From: an uncultured Opitutia bacterium
GTDB taxonomy: Bacteria > Verrucomicrobiota > Verrucomicrobiia > Opitutales > UBA953
NCBI GenBank assembly: GCA_903910245.1
Contig: CAIVYX010000080.1
Coordinates: forward strand, 1-7,446
Length of the DNA stretch: 7,446 nucleotides
Direction of reading: 5' to 3'
Positions 1-6,827 of the stretch are shown here, piece by piece. The translations under genes were made by a program, and so were the position numbers. The notes under the pieces are model-generated. The model was not told the origin of the DNA. It worked only from the letters and a program-made list of their open reading frames with translations, and ran no database searches. Positions within the stretch are counted from its first letter, which is position 1, and each line of letters starts with the position of its first letter.

Positions 1-308
1 ACCTGACCTTCTCGGTGACCACCGCCGAATTCTCCCGCGTCGAAGCCGTCGTCGGCCAGACCCTCAAGAAGCTCGGCTCGGGCTCCGTCCGTTCCGCGGG
101 TGAGTTCTCCAAGCTCTCCATCGTGGGCGTCGGCATGATTTCCCACCCCGGCGTCGCCGGCACCCTCTTCAAGGCCCTCGCCTCCGTCGGCATCAATAGC
201 GAGCTCATCACGACCTCCGAGATCAAGATCTCCGTCGCGCTAGACCCCGCCAAGGCCGACGCCGCCGTCCGTGCCGTGCATACGGCCTTCGGTCTCGATA
301 AGGCCTGA
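1..308 (+). CDS. lysC: Aspartate kinase, C-terminal (ACT domain) part; 5' end outside window
   Basis: Partial gene, read from the codon at position 3 to a TGA at 306-308, giving about 101 C-terminal residues. Aspartate kinase phosphorylates L-aspartate in the first step of the lysine, threonine, methionine and diaminopimelate pathway, in the cytoplasm. The visible part begins with LTFSV followed by a short helix, as in the first C-terminal ACT strand of the family ('isFtV'). It then carries the second ACT segment with KLSIVGVGM, SHPGVAGTLFKAL, GIN and TTSEIKISV, which is close to the family consensus (VSIVGxGM, HPGVAAxxFxAL, ISTSEIKIS). This ACT pair normally binds the inhibiting amino acid, so the enzyme is probably feedback regulated. 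The catalytic domain lies upstream, so I cannot tell whether this is a single-function kinase or which effector it binds. The GTG at 15 is internal, not a start. Confidence 0.93.
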   Translation, partial: LTFSVTTAEFSRVEAVVGQTLKKLGSGSVRSAGEFSKLSIVGVGMISHPGVAGTLFKALASVGINSELITTSEIKISVALDPAKADAAVRAVHTAFGLDKA

Positions 309-336
309 ACCGGCACTCGCCTCTTGCCCGCCGGCC

Positions 337-358
337 CGCTCCGACCATAGTCGGGGCG
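337..358 (+). promoter_or_regulatory. 9-bp hairpin abutting the start codon of the TPR gene
   Basis: Left arm CGCTCCGAC (337-345), loop CATA (346-349), right arm GTCGGGGCG (350-358). Eight pairs are Watson-Crick and one is a T-G wobble (340/355). The right arm ends on the base before the ATG at 359 and contains the only G-rich stretch that could act as a ribosome binding site. It lies in the 50-bp gap after lysC and has no T-run behind it, so it does not look like a standard intrinsic terminator. Folding in the mRNA would cover the initiation region. That it controls translation of the downstream gene is an inference. Confidence 0.45.
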
Positions 359-3148
359 ATGCTGCGGTTCACCCTGGCCACCTTCCTCGCCCTCGGCGTC
401 TTGCTGCCGGGTCAGGTCGTGTCGCAGGACCTACCGCCTAACCTGATCACGGCTAACGCGGCCGTCAGCCCGGGCGACCAGCCCGACCGCCGGACGCTGC
501 TGGGACTGGCCGACCAAGCCTTGGCCGCGGGACTCTCCACAACGGCCTCCAGCTTCTACGCCCAGCTACTCGCCGACCCGAAGCTCAGCGAAAAGGATCG
601 CGAACAGGCCGGCCTCGGCCTTTCCGCCGCTTACATCGAACGCACCCGCACGGCCGAAGCCAAGGCGACGGTGAAGTTCCTGCCGAAGTCACCCCGCAAG
701 TCACTCCGCGAAGGGCTCATCGCCCTGCTGGAGAATGACACCGACGGGGCCCGCGCTTTTTCGGTCGACCTGAACATCGCAGCCCTCCCCCCTCACGAAA
801 TCGCTTGGGGGCATGCACTACGGTGGATGGTCGCAGGTGCAGCGAGCGACAACCTCAACATCAATCTCACGCAAGAGGCTATCGCGCGCACGGCCGTTTC
901 CGAAGAACAGCGTCAGCGTATCGAAGTCCTCGGTTACCGCACGATGATCGTCGCCGGCAAGGTGGAGCAGCGCACGGTCTCGGCGCTGCGCGAACTGGCC
1001 GCCGACGCCAAGGGCACGCCGCTCGCTTTCGACTACGCCCGCAATCTCGCACTGGCACTCGCGCACCTCAAGGACACCAAAGGCGCCGCCCAAGCTCTCG
1101 CTAAGGCCGGCTCCTTACCCCCCGCACGCCAAGCGGAGGCCGACCTCCTCGCCGGTCTCATCCTCGGAACGGATAATGCCGAGGGGCGCGAACGCCTTAA
1201 GGACGCCGCCCGTAATCCCGCCAATGTTGCGATTCGGCTCACGGCCCTGCGTGCGTTGGTCGCCGCTGCTGACCCTCGCTCAGAAACAGATCCCGCCAAG
1301 CCGTTTGATACGAAGGCGATCGCCAACGAGGTGAACGACTTCCTGCTCCGCCGTAACCCCGGCCAGCTCTCCTACTACTGCCCGCGCGACCTCAAGGTCC
1401 TGGATTCCATCCACCTCGCCCGCGCCCAGTTGATGCTCTTCGCAGGCAGTCGCGAAAAGGCCCGCCAAGCCGCCGAAGACCTGCTCAAGGATGTTCCCGC
1501 CAGCCCGCTCGTCCGCGAAGCCACCCGCACGCTCGCCATCGCCGCCTGGGGCGACGGCTCCTATCGTCTCGCCGCGACGCACCTCACCACGCTGGGCGAA
1601 AGCAGCATCGAACCAGAACGTGCACAGCTCCGTATCGCCGCCGCCGATTGCCTGTTCCTCGCCAAGGATTTCGCTCTAGCCGAAAAAGCCTACGCCGCCC
1701 TGCAGAAGGACGCGGCCGATACGAAGATTTCCGAAGACGCCTTTCATCAGCGCATCCTCAGCCTGCTCGAGATAAGCGATGAGATTAGCGCCTGGAATCG
1801 CACCACGGAAGTGATCGAAGAAGCGGCTCGCTCCAATCGCACCCGCACCAAGGAGCCCATTTGGTCAGCGATCTGGAGCCTCGTCGAGGACATGCGTAAG
1901 GCTCAGCGGTCGGCCGACGCCGAACGCCTGCTGGCCCGGCTGGCCCCGCTCACCCTCGGTGCCCGCGTCGATTATGACCTGCGCTTCACTTGGCAGCGGG
2001 CCCTCCTGGCCATTGCGAATAATAATCCCGCCGAAGCGAGCCGACTTGCCGCGGAGATTGATCGCAAGCTCTCTAATCTACCCGCCGGTGAGACGCCGGA
2101 TGAACTGAGCAAAGCCGTGCCAGAACTCCGAGGACACGCCGCGCTCCTTAAGGCACGCACCTCGCTCAACGCCGGCGCCGCCAAGGGGCTCGATGAACTC
2201 GTCGAACTCCGCCGACAGTTCGGCAAGGTGCCCGCCGCCGCGGCCTCCTACCTCGTCGAAGGCCGCCACCTGGCCTCCGTCGGTCGCAACGCCGAAGCCC
2301 AAGCGCGCTTCGAGTCCCTCGCCAAGGAATTCCAAGGACAGGCTGGCCTCGCCGAATTCGCGGCACTCGGGCTCTATGAAGCCGCCGAACAGGCCGCCCT
2401 GCGGGCGCCAACCGACGGTGAGAGCAAACTGAGAGAGGCCGTCGAACTCCTCGAACGATTCACCGAAACCTACCCGCAGAACGCCCTCATCTTTCGCGTC
2501 TCGCTTCGGCGCGCCGAGATTCTCCGCTCACTCGGCCAGTTCGACAAATCCTTCCTCGTGCTGGAAAGCCTGATCCGCGACAAGCCGACGGACCCGTCCC
2601 GCGCCCAGGCCGAGATGGCGCGCGCCGACTCCCTCTTCGGGCTCGCTCAGCTACGCCGAGATCGCAACGGGCAGCTTGACCGCCAGAAAGTTTCCCGCGC
2701 GGCCGCCGCCTACGAACGTATCGCCGAAGCCTGGGCCAAGGATTCCGACGACGTGAAGATCGAAGCATGGTACAAGTGGGCGCTCACGTTGGTCGAACGC
2801 TCCCGAACGGAGACCGGCCTCGAAGCGACCGCGACGCGTGGCGAGGCCCGCAAGATTCTGCTCCGCGCCTTGGGCGCCCTGCGCGAAGCTACCGCCCGGG
2901 TCGCCGCGGACACCGCGGGCAAGCTCTCTTCCGAAGGTCGCCTATGGCTTTCGCGCTCCGTGCTGCTGATGGCCGAGACCTGCGAACTGGACGGCGATCG
3001 GACTGAGGCCATCGCCGCCTATAAAATCATCGTCAACGTCAACCTAGGGCAGCCCTCCGCGCAGTCGCGCCTACCGGGCCAGTCCACCGCCGAAAGCAAA
3101 CTTGCGACCCTCCGCAATTCATCGTCCAATTCTTCCAAGCCCCAATGA
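359..3148 (+). CDS. Large exported helical-repeat (TPR-like) protein preceding exbB/exbD-like genes
   Basis: 929 residues. The N-terminus looks like a signal peptide: a short basic start (MLRF), a hydrophobic core at about residues 4-18, and a probable cleavage site after VVS (residue 22, next residues QD). The mature protein is therefore expected in the periplasm or attached to the envelope. The rest is almost wholly alpha-helical and rich in Ala, Leu, Glu and Arg, with degenerate TPR-type helix pairs. The clearest are near residues 48-110, 425-470 and 630-770 (A-x-x-LxxLGQFDKSFxVLE, LLERFxETYPQN) and near the C-terminus (GDRTEAIAAYKIIV, about 877). The last 30 or so residues are Ser/Gln-rich and probably disordered. 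I see no catalytic motif. The start is ATG at 359: the in-frame upstream sequence offers no ATG, GTG or TTG and the signal peptide begins here. The stop overlaps the next ATG (ATGA), so the gene is translationally coupled to the ExbB-like gene. I infer a periplasmic scaffold working with that complex. No specific function is recognised. Confidence 0.85.
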   Translation: MLRFTLATFLALGVLLPGQVVSQDLPPNLITANAAVSPGDQPDRRTLLGLADQALAAGLSTTASSFYAQLLADPKLSEKDREQAGLGLSAAYIERTRTAEAKATVKFLPKSPRKSLREGLIALLENDTDGARAFSVDLNIAALPPHEIAWGHALRWMVAGAASDNLNINLTQEAIARTAVSEEQRQRIEVLGYRTMIVAGKVEQRTVSALRELAADAKGTPLAFDYARNLALALAHLKDTKGAAQALAKAGSLPPARQAEADLLAGLILGTDNAEGRERLKDAARNPANVAIRLTALRALVAAADPRSETDPAKPFDTKAIANEVNDFLLRRNPGQLSYYCPRDLKVLDSIHLARAQLMLFAGSREKARQAAEDLLKDVPASPLVREATRTLAIAAWGDGSYRLAATHLTTLGESSIEPERAQLRIAAADCLFLAKDFALAEKAYAALQKDAADTKISEDAFHQRILSLLEISDEISAWNRTTEVIEEAARSNRTRTKEPIWSAIWSLVEDMRKAQRSADAERLLARLAPLTLGARVDYDLRFTWQRALLAIANNNPAEASRLAAEIDRKLSNLPAGETPDELSKAVPELRGHAALLKARTSLNAGAAKGLDELVELRRQFGKVPAAAASYLVEGRHLASVGRNAEAQARFESLAKEFQGQAGLAEFAALGLYEAAEQAALRAPTDGESKLREAVELLERFTETYPQNALIFRVSLRRAEILRSLGQFDKSFLVLESLIRDKPTDPSRAQAEMARADSLFGLAQLRRDRNGQLDRQKVSRAAAAYERIAEAWAKDSDDVKIEAWYKWALTLVERSRTETGLEATATRGEARKILLRALGALREATARVAADTAGKLSSEGRLWLSRSVLLMAETCELDGDRTEAIAAYKIIVNVNLGQPSAQSRLPGQSTAESKLATLRNSSSNSSKPQ

Positions 3149-3786
3149 GCAGCCGCTTCTCCTTCCCCTTCGATGCCGGCCCCTTCGTCTGGCTGCTCCT
3201 CCTGCTCGCCTTCCTCGCGCTGGTGTTCGTCGTCGAACGCGCAATGTTTTTACACCGCGGACTAGTCCTTTCCTCCGACTTCATTGAAGGCGTCCGCAAC
3301 AACCTACGGGCCGGCCGGCCGCTCGAAGCTCTGGCCGCCTGCGAGGAATCCCCTGGTCCCGTGCCCCGCGTGGTAAAAGCCGCCCTACTCCGCTCGGGGA
3401 GCGGCGAAGAAGCCATGCGCGCCGCCGCCACGGAGGCCGCCTTACTCGAGCTGCCGGTACTCGAACGTCGCCTCGGCTCCATCTCGTCCATCGGGCGCGT
3501 CGCCCCGTTGCTCGGCCTCGCCGGCGCGATCTTCTCGGGCTTCAATCTCGCCTCCGCCCTGCGCGACGGGAGCGTCTACGCTTCCGCCAACGGTCTCCTG
3601 ACGGAAGTCCAGGCCGCCCTCGCCACCGCGGGCTTCGCGATGGTCATCGCGGCCGCTTGCGCAATGGCCCACCACTTCCTCGTCGGCCGCGTCCGCTCCA
3701 TCGTCACCGAGATGGAGATCGCCGCCCATTCCATCATCACCTTCGTACGCCACGAGTTACCCGAGGAGAAACCTCGCCAGAGCTAA
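3145..3786 (+). CDS. MotA/TolQ/ExbB-family inner-membrane protein, variant channel residues
   Basis: 213 residues with three predicted membrane helices: TM1 about 13-31, followed by the family-typical VERAMFLHR; a cytoplasmic helical loop of about 85 residues; TM2 about 117-136 (GRVAPLLGLAGAIFSGF); and TM3 about 157-177 (AALATAGFAMVIAAACA). Order and spacing match ExbB/TolQ, the pentameric subunits that use proton flow to drive TonB- or Tol-type work across the envelope. The APLLGL motif and the TM3 LATAG motif (Thr161) are kept. By eye, the Thr in the TM2 'LLGT' motif (E. coli ExbB T148) is Ala128, and the TM3 Glu (E. coli E176) is Gln156, with a Glu two residues earlier (154). The gene overlaps the TPR gene by 4 bp and lies 1 bp before the ExbD-like gene, so the three are surely co-translated. 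No Shine-Dalgarno is visible. Which relative (ExbB, TolQ or a separate lineage) is unresolved, so no symbol is given. Confidence 0.85.
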   Translation: MSSRFSFPFDAGPFVWLLLLLAFLALVFVVERAMFLHRGLVLSSDFIEGVRNNLRAGRPLEALAACEESPGPVPRVVKAALLRSGSGEEAMRAAATEAALLELPVLERRLGSISSIGRVAPLLGLAGAIFSGFNLASALRDGSVYASANGLLTEVQAALATAGFAMVIAAACAMAHHFLVGRVRSIVTEMEIAAHSIITFVRHELPEEKPRQS

Positions 3787-3787
3787 G

Positions 3788-4249
3788 ATGAGGACGCCCC
3801 TCGGAGTCTTGGAAAAAGTCCGCCCCGCCGAACAGGGCCTGGATTTCGTACCGCTGGCCCTCGCCCTCGTCTGCGCAGCGCTGACCTACGTCCTTTCCGC
3901 CGAATTCGTCTTCGCCCCCGGCATGTATGTGGGCTTCGACGAACGTGCCGGCGCGGTCTCGCCCACGATGAAGACGCCCAAACTCGTTTCGGGCGATATG
4001 GCGCGAACCTCGCTGACCTTGACCCTGGTCTCCGCCCGCGGCGCCAGCGTCTTCGTGGTCGCCGGCCGCGTGGTCACCCGCGAAGGCCTCGAGCAGGAGC
4101 TCCGTCGCGTCGCCGCGCAGGGCGGCTCGTCTCGTCCCATCCTGATCAAGGCCGATGCTTCGCTGACCATGCAGAGCTTCCTGGATGTCTGCGAACTCGC
4201 CCGCAAGGCTGGCTTCCCCGGCGTCCTAGTCGCGGCCGACGAACGTTGA
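3788..4249 (+). CDS. ExbD/TolR-family single-helix protein lacking the transmembrane Asp
   Basis: 153 residues. A short cytoplasmic N-terminus leads into LDFVPLALAL (18-27) and one membrane helix (about 20-38), then FVFAPGMYVGF and a periplasmic domain. The pattern follows ExbD/TolR: L-[DN]-x-x-P-[LF] at the helix start, 'PG-hydrophobic-x-V' after it, then a C-terminal domain with a beta strand ending in GRVVTREGLEQEL, RPILIKADASLTMQSFLDV and ARKAGFPGVLVA. These match the usual 'LxxxL, P-V-h-I-x-A-D, h-x-x-V-h-x-h-A-x-x-A-G' layout. In the family an Asp three residues after the Pro (E. coli ExbD D25, TolR D23) carries protons through the motor. Here P22 is followed by LAL, so that position is Leu25. 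No acidic residue lies in the membrane core; the nearest are D19 and E39 at the two edges. It starts 1 bp after the ExbB-like stop. An AGAG at 3780-3783 is only a weak ribosome-site candidate. Length is normal for the family. Confidence 0.83.
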   Translation: MRTPLGVLEKVRPAEQGLDFVPLALALVCAALTYVLSAEFVFAPGMYVGFDERAGAVSPTMKTPKLVSGDMARTSLTLTLVSARGASVFVVAGRVVTREGLEQELRRVAAQGGSSRPILIKADASLTMQSFLDVCELARKAGFPGVLVAADER

Positions 4250-4294
4250 TTCGCGGTTGCCACGGTCGAGTCGGGTAGAACATTCTCCGGCCAA

Positions 4295-5056
4295 GTGTCC
4301 TCCCCTGCGCCCATCTCCTCCGCCCATCCCGTGCCACCGCGTCACATCGGTATCATCATGGACGGCAACGGACGCTGGGCCGCCGCCAAGGGCCTCCCTC
4401 GGCTCGAAGGACATCGCCGCGGTGCCGAACGACTCATCGAGATCATTGACGCCTGCATCGACGGCGGCATCGGCACTCTCACCGTCTTCGCCTTCTCGGC
4501 CGAGAACTGGAAACGCCCGCTCGAGGAAGTTAGCGGCCTCTTCAAGCTCGGTGAATGGATCCTCCGTGCGCACCTCGCCCGCCTCGAGAAACGGAACGTC
4601 CGCCTCCGGGTGATCGGTGACATCAGCGCCCTTCCCGAATTCGTCCGCGTCCCTCTCGAGGACGTGATCAAGTCCACCCTGGACAATACGGCTTTCACCT
4701 TAGTAGTCGCACTCAACTACGGCGCCCGCCAAGAAATCGTTGCCGCCGCGCAGGCGATTGCCACCGACGTCGCCGCCGGCAAGCTCGCGCCGGCCGCAGT
4801 GGATTGGTCGGCGGTCGAGGCCCGCCTGCAGACGGCCGGTATGCCCGACCCCGACCTCATCATCCGTACGTCAGGCGAATTCCGCCTCAGCAACTTCCTG
4901 CTGCTCCAGTCCGCCTACGCCGAGATTGTGTTCGCCTCGGTCTTCTGGCCCGACTTCGACAAAGCGCAGCTTCAGCTCGCACTCGCCGAATACGCCAAAC
5001 GCGAACGCCGCTTCGGCCAGACCCGCGAGCAGATTCAGACTCCCGCCCAAGCATGA
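4295..5056 (+). CDS. uppS: Isoprenyl transferase (undecaprenyl diphosphate synthase)
   Basis: 253 residues, full length for the cis-prenyltransferase family. The enzyme extends farnesyl diphosphate with isopentenyl units in cis, giving the C55 lipid carrier used in peptidoglycan and surface glycan synthesis. It acts in the cytoplasm at the membrane face. Motifs in order: HIGIIMDGNGRWA (catalytic Asp23), GHRRGAE (His40), FAFSAENWKRP (Ser68, Asn71), VVALNYGARQEI, then DPDLIIRTSGEFRLSNFLL (Arg191, Glu195), the Mg2+/isopentenyl diphosphate-binding signature, and a late FWPDFD and RERRFG. I chose the GTG at 4295, which gives a normal 17-residue lead before HIGII. A GTG at 4331 would give a 241-residue protein and is also possible. 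There is no upstream ATG in frame back to the stop of the ExbD-like gene (4247-4249), and no clear ribosome site. The 4-bp ATGA overlap with cdsA indicates co-translation. Confidence 0.95.
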   Translation: MSSPAPISSAHPVPPRHIGIIMDGNGRWAAAKGLPRLEGHRRGAERLIEIIDACIDGGIGTLTVFAFSAENWKRPLEEVSGLFKLGEWILRAHLARLEKRNVRLRVIGDISALPEFVRVPLEDVIKSTLDNTAFTLVVALNYGARQEIVAAAQAIATDVAAGKLAPAAVDWSAVEARLQTAGMPDPDLIIRTSGEFRLSNFLLLQSAYAEIVFASVFWPDFDKAQLQLALAEYAKRERRFGQTREQIQTPAQA

Positions 5057-5937
5057 AAGACCGCGCCCTCAGCACCATCGGCCTCTGGGTTGTCGTCGGT
5101 CTTGTCATCTGGGTCGGCGGATTCTTTTCCGTCGCCGAACAAGCGTCCTTCGGTCTGCTGGCGCTGCTCATCTGCGCCGCGCAATATGAGTTCTACCAAC
5201 TTGTCCGTGCCATCCCTGGCGTCGGCCGCCCCCACCTTTCAGGGATCGTCGCTGGCTTCGCCCTGCATTTCGGTCTGTTCTTCCTCGCGGCGGAAGAAGC
5301 CCGTTCGAACTACCTATTGACCGGCGGTGCTCTGCTCGTCGGCCTGCACCTCCTATCGCTCCTCCGTCATCCGGGCGAAGTCCCGACGCTGCTCCGCCGC
5401 TTCCCGACCCTTTACGGCTTCGCCTACCTGCCCTTCATGTTGGCCTCACTCATCGCCATCGCACGCATGAAGGACGGCCATCTGCTCACCGCCCAGTCCG
5501 TCGGACTCTATTACGTTGTCTGGGTGTTCGTCGCCACGAAGTTCACCGACGTCGGCGGTCTGCTCATCGGCGTGCCGTTCGGTAAGCATAAGATCGCCCC
5601 GACTATCAGCCCGGCCAAGAGCTGGGAAGGCTGCCTCGGCGGACTCGCCACTTCCGCCGGCGCTTCAGCCCTCTTCGCCTGGCTACTGCGCGACGCCTTT
5701 GACATCAACTTTATGGTTCCTTGGAAAGCTGCCGTGCTGGCACTACCGATTGCGGTGTTCAGTATCCCCTCCGACTTGATCGAGTCAGTCTTCAAGCGAC
5801 TCGCCGGCGCCAAAGATTCCGGCGCGACGATTCCAGGTATCGGCGGCGCACTCGACCTGATCGACAGCATGGTACTCACTTCGCCTGTCGCCCTTATCCT
5901 GCTGTCCTACTTCCTCGATTGGGCCAAGCGCGGCTGA
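5053..5937 (+). CDS. cdsA: Phosphatidate cytidylyltransferase (CDP-diacylglycerol synthase)
   Basis: 294 residues, an integral membrane protein with about eight hydrophobic segments. It converts phosphatidic acid and CTP to CDP-diacylglycerol, the precursor of bacterial phospholipids, in the inner membrane. The conserved half contains FTDVGG (Asp166), FGKHKIAPTISPAKSWEG (176-193), PSDLIESVFKR (239-249), AKDSG (253-257) and PGIGGALDLIDS (261-272). The family signature usually reads PGHGGxxDRxD. Here His is Ile263 and Arg is Leu269, while both Asp residues (268, 271) and the KRxxxxKDSG part remain. I recall similar 'PG[IML]GG' forms in planctomycetes and verrucomicrobia, so this is probably a lineage variant rather than loss of function. 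The start is the ATG at 5053, overlapping the uppS stop. The open frame continues upstream to a GTG at 4804, but that part is an out-of-frame reading of uppS. The stop overlaps the miaA start by one base (TGATG). Confidence 0.94.
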   Translation: MKDRALSTIGLWVVVGLVIWVGGFFSVAEQASFGLLALLICAAQYEFYQLVRAIPGVGRPHLSGIVAGFALHFGLFFLAAEEARSNYLLTGGALLVGLHLLSLLRHPGEVPTLLRRFPTLYGFAYLPFMLASLIAIARMKDGHLLTAQSVGLYYVVWVFVATKFTDVGGLLIGVPFGKHKIAPTISPAKSWEGCLGGLATSAGASALFAWLLRDAFDINFMVPWKAAVLALPIAVFSIPSDLIESVFKRLAGAKDSGATIPGIGGALDLIDSMVLTSPVALILLSYFLDWAKRG

Positions 5938-6827
5938 TGACCGCGCCCGCACCAGCAATCCATGTGCTGACGGGACCGACCGCCGTCGGCAAGACGGAGG
6001 CCGCGCTGCACTGGGCCGAGCAGAACGACGCGGAAATTATCTCCTGCGATTCTGTCTGTGTTTACCGAGGCATGGACATCGGCTCAGCCAAGCCGACGCC
6101 AGAAGAACAGCACCGCGTCGGTCATCACGGACTCGACCTCGTCGACCCTTCGGAGCGCTACTCCGTCTCGCAGTATGTCGAGATGGCCCGGGAGGCGATC
6201 GCCGCCGCGCACGGCCGCGGCAAGCGGGTGCTCGTCACGGGCGGCAGCGGCTTTTACCTCGCGGCCTTCTTCGGCCCAGTCACCGACGAACTCGAGATTC
6301 CGCAGGCTATCACGGATGAGGTCCGCTCGCTTCAGCGCCAAGGACTGGGCGCTATGCTTCTCCGCCTGCGTGAGGTCGAAGGGCAGAAGCTTCCCGACTG
6401 GCTCGACGCCCAGAACCCCATCCGCATCGCCAAGGCCCTCGAACGCCGCTTGGCCTCCGGCCGGACCTTGGACTCCCTGCGCGACGAGTTCCTGACCCGC
6501 CGCGGACCTTTCGCCGATCACCCCGTCACCTTCGAACTCCTCGAACGACCCGACGAAGAGTTGAAGGCACGAATCGCCACCCGCACGGCCTCGATGCTGC
6601 ACGGTGGCATCATCGAGGAGTCCGAGCGCCTCTTGGCGCTGAATCTGGACCCCGAACTGACATCGTCCCGTGCGGTAGGCTATCGGGCTGTCTTGGACTG
6701 GCTGGAGGGCGGGAAACGGGTAGCGGTAAGCGGTCTGACCGAGCGCATCAACCTCGACACTTGGGCCTTGGTCAGGAAACAGCGTAAGTGGTTCCGCAGG
6801 TTAGGCTTAGCCAAAGATGCCGAATAA
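5937..6827 (+). CDS. miaA: tRNA dimethylallyltransferase (tRNA A37 isopentenyltransferase)
   Basis: 296 residues, normal length. The enzyme transfers a dimethylallyl group from DMAPP to N6 of adenine 37, next to the anticodon of tRNAs reading UNN codons, which improves decoding and frame keeping. Motifs in order: P-loop GPTAVGKT (13-20), DSVCVYRGMDIGSAKP (Asp38, Ser39, Tyr43), HHGLDLVDP, the TGGSGFYLAAFF strand-loop (101-112), QNPIRIAKALERRL (159-172), SSRAVGYRAVLDWL, and the C-terminal RKQRKWFRRL. Position 41 is Cys where many homologues have Gln, but this site varies in the family. The chosen ATG overlaps the cdsA stop (TGATG) and puts the P-loop 12 residues in. The frame stays open upstream to 5721, but that is within cdsA. 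It is the last gene of the packed run and is followed by a 141-bp gap. It probably shares the prenyl diphosphate pool with uppS. Confidence 0.95.
   Translation: MTAPAPAIHVLTGPTAVGKTEAALHWAEQNDAEIISCDSVCVYRGMDIGSAKPTPEEQHRVGHHGLDLVDPSERYSVSQYVEMAREAIAAAHGRGKRVLVTGGSGFYLAAFFGPVTDELEIPQAITDEVRSLQRQGLGAMLLRLREVEGQKLPDWLDAQNPIRIAKALERRLASGRTLDSLRDEFLTRRGPFADHPVTFELLERPDEELKARIATRTASMLHGGIIEESERLLALNLDPELTSSRAVGYRAVLDWLEGGKRVAVSGLTERINLDTWALVRKQRKWFRRLGLAKDAE

Noticed and set aside
3039..3545. 168-codon open frame on the minus strand across the TPR and ExbB-like genes
   Set aside because: It is antisense to two well-supported genes. It has low-complexity Arg/Ser/Ala composition and no recognisable motif, as expected for shadow frames in GC-rich DNA.
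3762..3776. Small inverted repeat CGAGG/CCTCG near the end of the ExbB-like gene
   Set aside because: Five base pairs within coding sequence of this GC content is expected by chance, and nothing else marks the site.
4257..4285. Possible promoter before uppS (TTGCCA at 4257-4262)
   Set aside because: The -35-like hexamer has no acceptable -10 at 16-18 bp (ACATTC at 17). TAGAAC is at 13 bp, which is too close. With a gap of only 45 bp, co-transcription is the simpler reading.
4804..5052. Upstream in-frame extension of cdsA from a GTG at 4804
   Set aside because: This part overlaps the essential C-terminal signature of uppS in another frame and reads as Arg/Pro-rich low complexity. The ATG at 5053 overlaps the uppS stop and starts a normal CdsA N-terminus.
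6084..6602. 172-codon open frame on the minus strand within miaA
   Set aside because: miaA carries all its family motifs on the plus strand. This frame has no recognisable domain and arises from codon bias.
5937..6827. Cys41 in the MiaA DSxQxY-like motif as a possible active-site loss
   Set aside because: E. coli MiaA, as I recall it, also lacks Gln at this position, and all other motifs are intact, so it is ordinary family variation.
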